Source of the DNA: JBDSSS01 sp963764195
GTDB lineage: Bacteria; Actinomycetota; Actinomycetes; Actinomycetales; Dermatophilaceae
DNA: 64,000 bases
Direction: 5' to 3'
NCBI GenBank assembly: GCA_963764195.1
Contig: CAVXRG010000010.1
Span: forward strand, 124,001 to 188,000
Both the position numbers and the translations under genes were made by a program. The notes beneath the pieces were generated by a model. That model had not been told where the DNA came from. It searched no databases and was given only the letters and a program-made list of their open reading frames with translations. Below are positions 61,830-64,000 of the stretch, piece by piece (the stretch's first letter is position 1; each line of letters opens with the position of its first letter).

Positions 61830-62642
61830 GTGCCGATCCAGATCACCGACTCCGCCGACCCCCGGCTCGAGGACTACGTCTCGCTCACCGACGTCGCCCT
61901 GCGCCGCCGCACCGAGCCCGAGCGCGGTCTCTACATCGCCGAGAGCCAGAAGGTGATCCGCAGGGCACTGGCCGCCGGGCACCGCCCGCGCTCCTACCTG
62001 ATGGCCGAGCGCTGGGTGACCGACCTCGCCGACCTCGTCGAGGACGCGGAGGCGAACGGCATCCCGGTCTACGTCGCGGCGCACGACGTCATCGAGGCGC
62101 GCACCGGGTTCCACCTGCACCGCGGCGCCCTCGCCTCCATCCAGCGCCCCGTCCCGCGGTCGGTGGCCGAGGTCATCGCCGGGACCCGGCGGATCGTCGT
62201 CGTCGAGGACGTCGTCGACCACACGAACGTCGGGGCCATCTTCCGCAGTGCGGCCGCGCTCGGCGCCGAGGCGGTGCTCGTCTCGCCGCGCTGCGCCGAC
62301 CCGCTCTACCGTCGCTCCATCCGCGTCTCGATGGGCACGGTCTTCCAGGTGCCCTGGACCCGGATCGACCCGTGGCCGGAGGGCATCGACCAGCTGCGCC
62401 GGGCCGGCTTCACCGTCGCCGCGATGGCGCTCACGGACGACTCCGTGTCGCTCGCCGACCTCGAGGGTCGGGCGCCGGAGCGGCTCGCCCTCGTCGTCGG
62501 GGCCGAGGGCGATGGCCTGTCCGACCGCACCGTGGCCGCCGCGGACGTCACCGTGCGGATCCCGATGGCGGGCGGGGTCGACTCGCTCAACGTCGCTGCG
62601 GCCTCGGCCGTCGCGATGTGGGCCCTGCGCCCGACCGACTGA
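61830..62642 (+). CDS. TrmH/SpoU-family RNA 2'-O-methyltransferase
   Basis: SAM-dependent SPOUT methyltransferase (270 aa). The N-terminal substrate-binding domain (RGLYIAESQKVIRRAL) is followed by the knotted catalytic domain. SPOUT motifs: DHTNVGAIFRSAAALGAEAV (motif 1), LVVGAEGDGLSD (motif 2), IPMAGGVDSLNVAAASAVAM (motif 3). Target, tRNA or rRNA, not identifiable. Confidence 0.92.
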   Translation: MPIQITDSADPRLEDYVSLTDVALRRRTEPERGLYIAESQKVIRRALAAGHRPRSYLMAERWVTDLADLVEDAEANGIPVYVAAHDVIEARTGFHLHRGALASIQRPVPRSVAEVIAGTRRIVVVEDVVDHTNVGAIFRSAAALGAEAVLVSPRCADPLYRRSIRVSMGTVFQVPWTRIDPWPEGIDQLRRAGFTVAAMALTDDSVSLADLEGRAPERLALVVGAEGDGLSDRTVAAADVTVRIPMAGGVDSLNVAAASAVAMWALRPTD

Positions 62643-62661
62643 GCAGCGCAGGCGGCAGTCG

Positions 62662-63039
62662 TCAGGGGCGGACGAGCCGGTCGAGCAACCGCTCGAGCTC
62701 GACGGCGGGGTCGTCGCAGAGGCCGCCGTGGACCGGGCCGGGCTGCACGACCGTCGACCGCGGCGCGATGATCCAGCCGAAGCGCTGCCCCGGCTTGTCG
62801 AGGGTCGGCAGGCCGCGCCCGGTCTCTCCGCGGCAGACCGCGCGCACCCGCTCGAGCATCGGCCGCACGCCGTCGAGGTCGCACCCGGGCGCGAGGGCCG
62901 CGGCCCGGGCCTCGTCGAGCTGCCAGGCCGCGTCGAGGAAGCCGGCGTCCTGCGCGTAGAGCACGACGCCGACGTTGATGAACTCCTCGCGGTCGACCCG
63001 GGGGACGAGGCGGAGCAGGACGTACTGGTAGGCGTTCAC
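62662..63039 (-). CDS. DUF3037 protein
   Basis: 125 aa, start VNAYQYVLLRLVPRVDREEFINVGVVL (shown by its ends YQYVLLRLVPRV and EFINVGVVLY), as in DUF3037. GTG at 63039 overlaps the stop of the HipA-like gene (GTGA). The DUF3037/HipA-like pairing is recurrent in bacteria, and the two products probably act together. Confidence 0.88.
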   Translation of the reverse strand: MNAYQYVLLRLVPRVDREEFINVGVVLYAQDAGFLDAAWQLDEARAAALAPGCDLDGVRPMLERVRAVCRGETGRGLPTLDKPGQRFGWIIAPRSTVVQPGPVHGGLCDDPAVELERLLDRLVRP

Positions 63040-63806
63040 GCGCCGCCACCCGTCGGCAGCCACGCGGCCGGGCTCGCGAGCCGCGCCCGGAACATCGCGA
63101 GGTATGCCGCTCGCACCGCCGACGTGTCGGCGAGCTCGGTGGTCGTCTCGAGCCACTCGTCGGGCACGTCGGCGATGACGGCCTCGAGTGCCGTGTCGGT
63201 GAGGCCGGACGCCAGCTCGTCGTGGCGGCCGGCGACGTCCCCGGTGAGGTCACCGAGGACGTGCCGGCTCGCGTCGAACGGCTGCGCGGCGAACCGCTCG
63301 GGCGACGGGGCCCGGCTCGGCCACGAGTGGTGGAAGTAGAGCGCGGCGCCGTGGTCGATCGCCCAGGTCCGGCCGTGCCAGACGAGCAGGTTCGGGTTGG
63401 ACCAGGTGCGGTCCACGTTGGCGGTGAACGCGTCGAGCCAGACGATGCGCTCGGCGAGGTCGCCGGCCGGCGGGTGCGAGCCGTCGTAGCCGAGGGAGCC
63501 GGGCAGGAAGTCGGTGCCGAGATTGCTGCCGACCGAGGCCGTGAGCAGGTCCTGGACCTCTTCGTCCGCCTCGTAGCGGGCGATCCGCGCGTCGAGGTCG
63601 ACGACCGCGAGGTCCGGGACCGGCACGTCGACGAGCCGGGCGATCCCGGCGACGAGCACCTCGGCCACGAGCACCTTGAGTCCCTGGCCCGCGCCACGGA
63701 ACTTCAGCACGTAGGTGCCGTCGTCGTCCGCCTCGACGAGGCCCGGGAGCGAGCCACCCTCCCGCAGTGGGGTCACGTAGCGAGTTGCGGTGAGGTGGGC
63801 CAGCAC
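63036..63806 (-). CDS. HipA-like kinase family protein
   Basis: About 256 aa, single-domain relative of HipA kinases without the HipB partner. Glycine-rich GGSLPGLVEADDDGTYVLKFRG (ends GGSLPGLVEA and YVLKF with a probable ATP-binding Lys), catalytic-type AFTANVDRTWSNPNLLV (D...N), and metal-binding AIDHGAALYF. GTG at 63806 is chosen: TAGGCT (63814-63819) is 7 nt upstream and it starts 5 nt after the MFS stop; a longer reading to 63857 would overlap that gene. Confidence 0.85.
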   Translation of the reverse strand: MLAHLTATRYVTPLREGGSLPGLVEADDDGTYVLKFRGAGQGLKVLVAEVLVAGIARLVDVPVPDLAVVDLDARIARYEADEEVQDLLTASVGSNLGTDFLPGSLGYDGSHPPAGDLAERIVWLDAFTANVDRTWSNPNLLVWHGRTWAIDHGAALYFHHSWPSRAPSPERFAAQPFDASRHVLGDLTGDVAGRHDELASGLTDTALEAVIADVPDEWLETTTELADTSAVRAAYLAMFRARLASPAAWLPTGGGA

Positions 63807-63811
63807 GGCGC

Positions 63812-64000
63812 TCAGCCTAGTGGGGCCTGGTCGTCGCGCCGGCTGGCGAGCCGCCACAGGCGAGGCAGCGCGAGCACCACCGCGAGGTAGACGACGGCGA
63901 GCCCGGCCAGGGACCAGTGGGACAGGCCCGACGCCGGCAGGGCGAAGGCCGCCAGCGCCGCCGCCGCCACGAGACCGGCGTTGTAGACGACGTCGTACGC
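63812..64000 (-). CDS. MFS transporter, C-terminal end (5' beyond window)
   Basis: Last 62 codons of a minus-strand gene entering from the right edge: AYDVVYNAGLVAAAALAAFA, then one helix (LAGLAVVYLAVVLALPRLW) and the tail RLASRRDDQAPLG. The YDVVYN segment and terminal-helix pattern resemble actinobacterial MFS exporters. Its stop overlaps the -10 of the HipA-like gene. Confidence 0.65.
   Translation of the reverse strand, partial: AYDVVYNAGLVAAAALAAFALPASGLSHWSLAGLAVVYLAVVLALPRLWRLASRRDDQAPLG

Overview
The window is one contiguous stretch of high-GC (roughly 70%) chromosome from an actinobacterium. Three things suggest Micrococcales, probably Intrasporangiaceae-like (Janibacter/Knoellia/Tetrasphaera relatives): the conserved order sufTUSCDBR - ABC exporter - ctaA - ctaB - tkt - tal - zwf, actinobacterial marker genes (acVLRF1, DUF3099, F420-type LLM oxidoreductase, GT4 glycogen synthase, FemX), and strong GTG/ATG/TGA translational coupling. 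The family assignment is inference. No rRNA, tRNA, CRISPR array, transposase or prophage was recognised.

Layout. 1-6.1 kb: pentose-phosphate operon (tkt-tal-zwf, minus) divergent from ctaB (haem O synthase). 6.2-12.6 kb, minus strand: a GNAT-NUDIX fusion, an intergenic inverted-repeat array, a two-component system, ctaA (haem A synthase), a DUF2231 membrane protein and an ABC-2 exporter. 12.8-20.9 kb, plus strand: pssA, the complete SUF Fe-S operon (sufR-B-D-C-S-U-T) and a release-factor-like acVLRF1 gene interrupted by palindromic repeats. 21.3-24.7 kb: a small accessory operon (membrane alpha/beta hydrolase, membrane protein, papain-like protein, truncated ORF). 24.6-26.9 kb: a lower-GC island with an MccF-like S66 peptidase and a phosphoesterase lipoprotein. 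27-33 kb: zinc metallopeptidase, an alanine-racemase-fold protein with FemX, and a GH63 glycosidase. 33-41.6 kb: ABC-F protein, zinc ribbon, crotonase, membrane protein with a ribbon-helix-helix-like tail, ABC exporter, DUF222-HNH protein and SURF1. 41.6-45 kb: moaA, two small conserved genes, and fabG-fabI. 45-51.3 kb: a cyanophycin locus (a Mur-ligase/TPR protein convergent with cphB-cphA). 51.3-64 kb: serB, LLM oxidoreductase, divergent glgC/glgA, PIG-L deacetylase, conserved hypotheticals, ABC ATPase, NfeD + SPFH pair, TSUP transporter, SpoU methyltransferase, DUF3037 + HipA-like kinase, and the end of an MFS transporter.

How the genes work together. ctaA/ctaB/SURF1 serve cytochrome c oxidase maturation. 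SUF supplies Fe-S clusters, including those of MoaA. The PPP enzymes supply NADPH and pentoses. glgC/glgA and cphA/cphB are carbon and nitrogen storage systems. fabG/fabI are fatty-acid elongation steps.

Three genome-level signals stand out. (1) About 25 transcription-unit start genes have a TANNNT-type -10 hexamer 6-8 nt before the start codon, implying widespread leaderless transcripts. (2) The heptamer GTATGCC/GGCATAC is repeated about 30 times in several reading frames and both orientations, which suggests selection on the DNA itself. (3) Several repeat families lie in or between genes, the most notable being a 45-bp palindromic repeat expanded inside acVLRF1, where a missing base in one poly-C tract shifts the frame.
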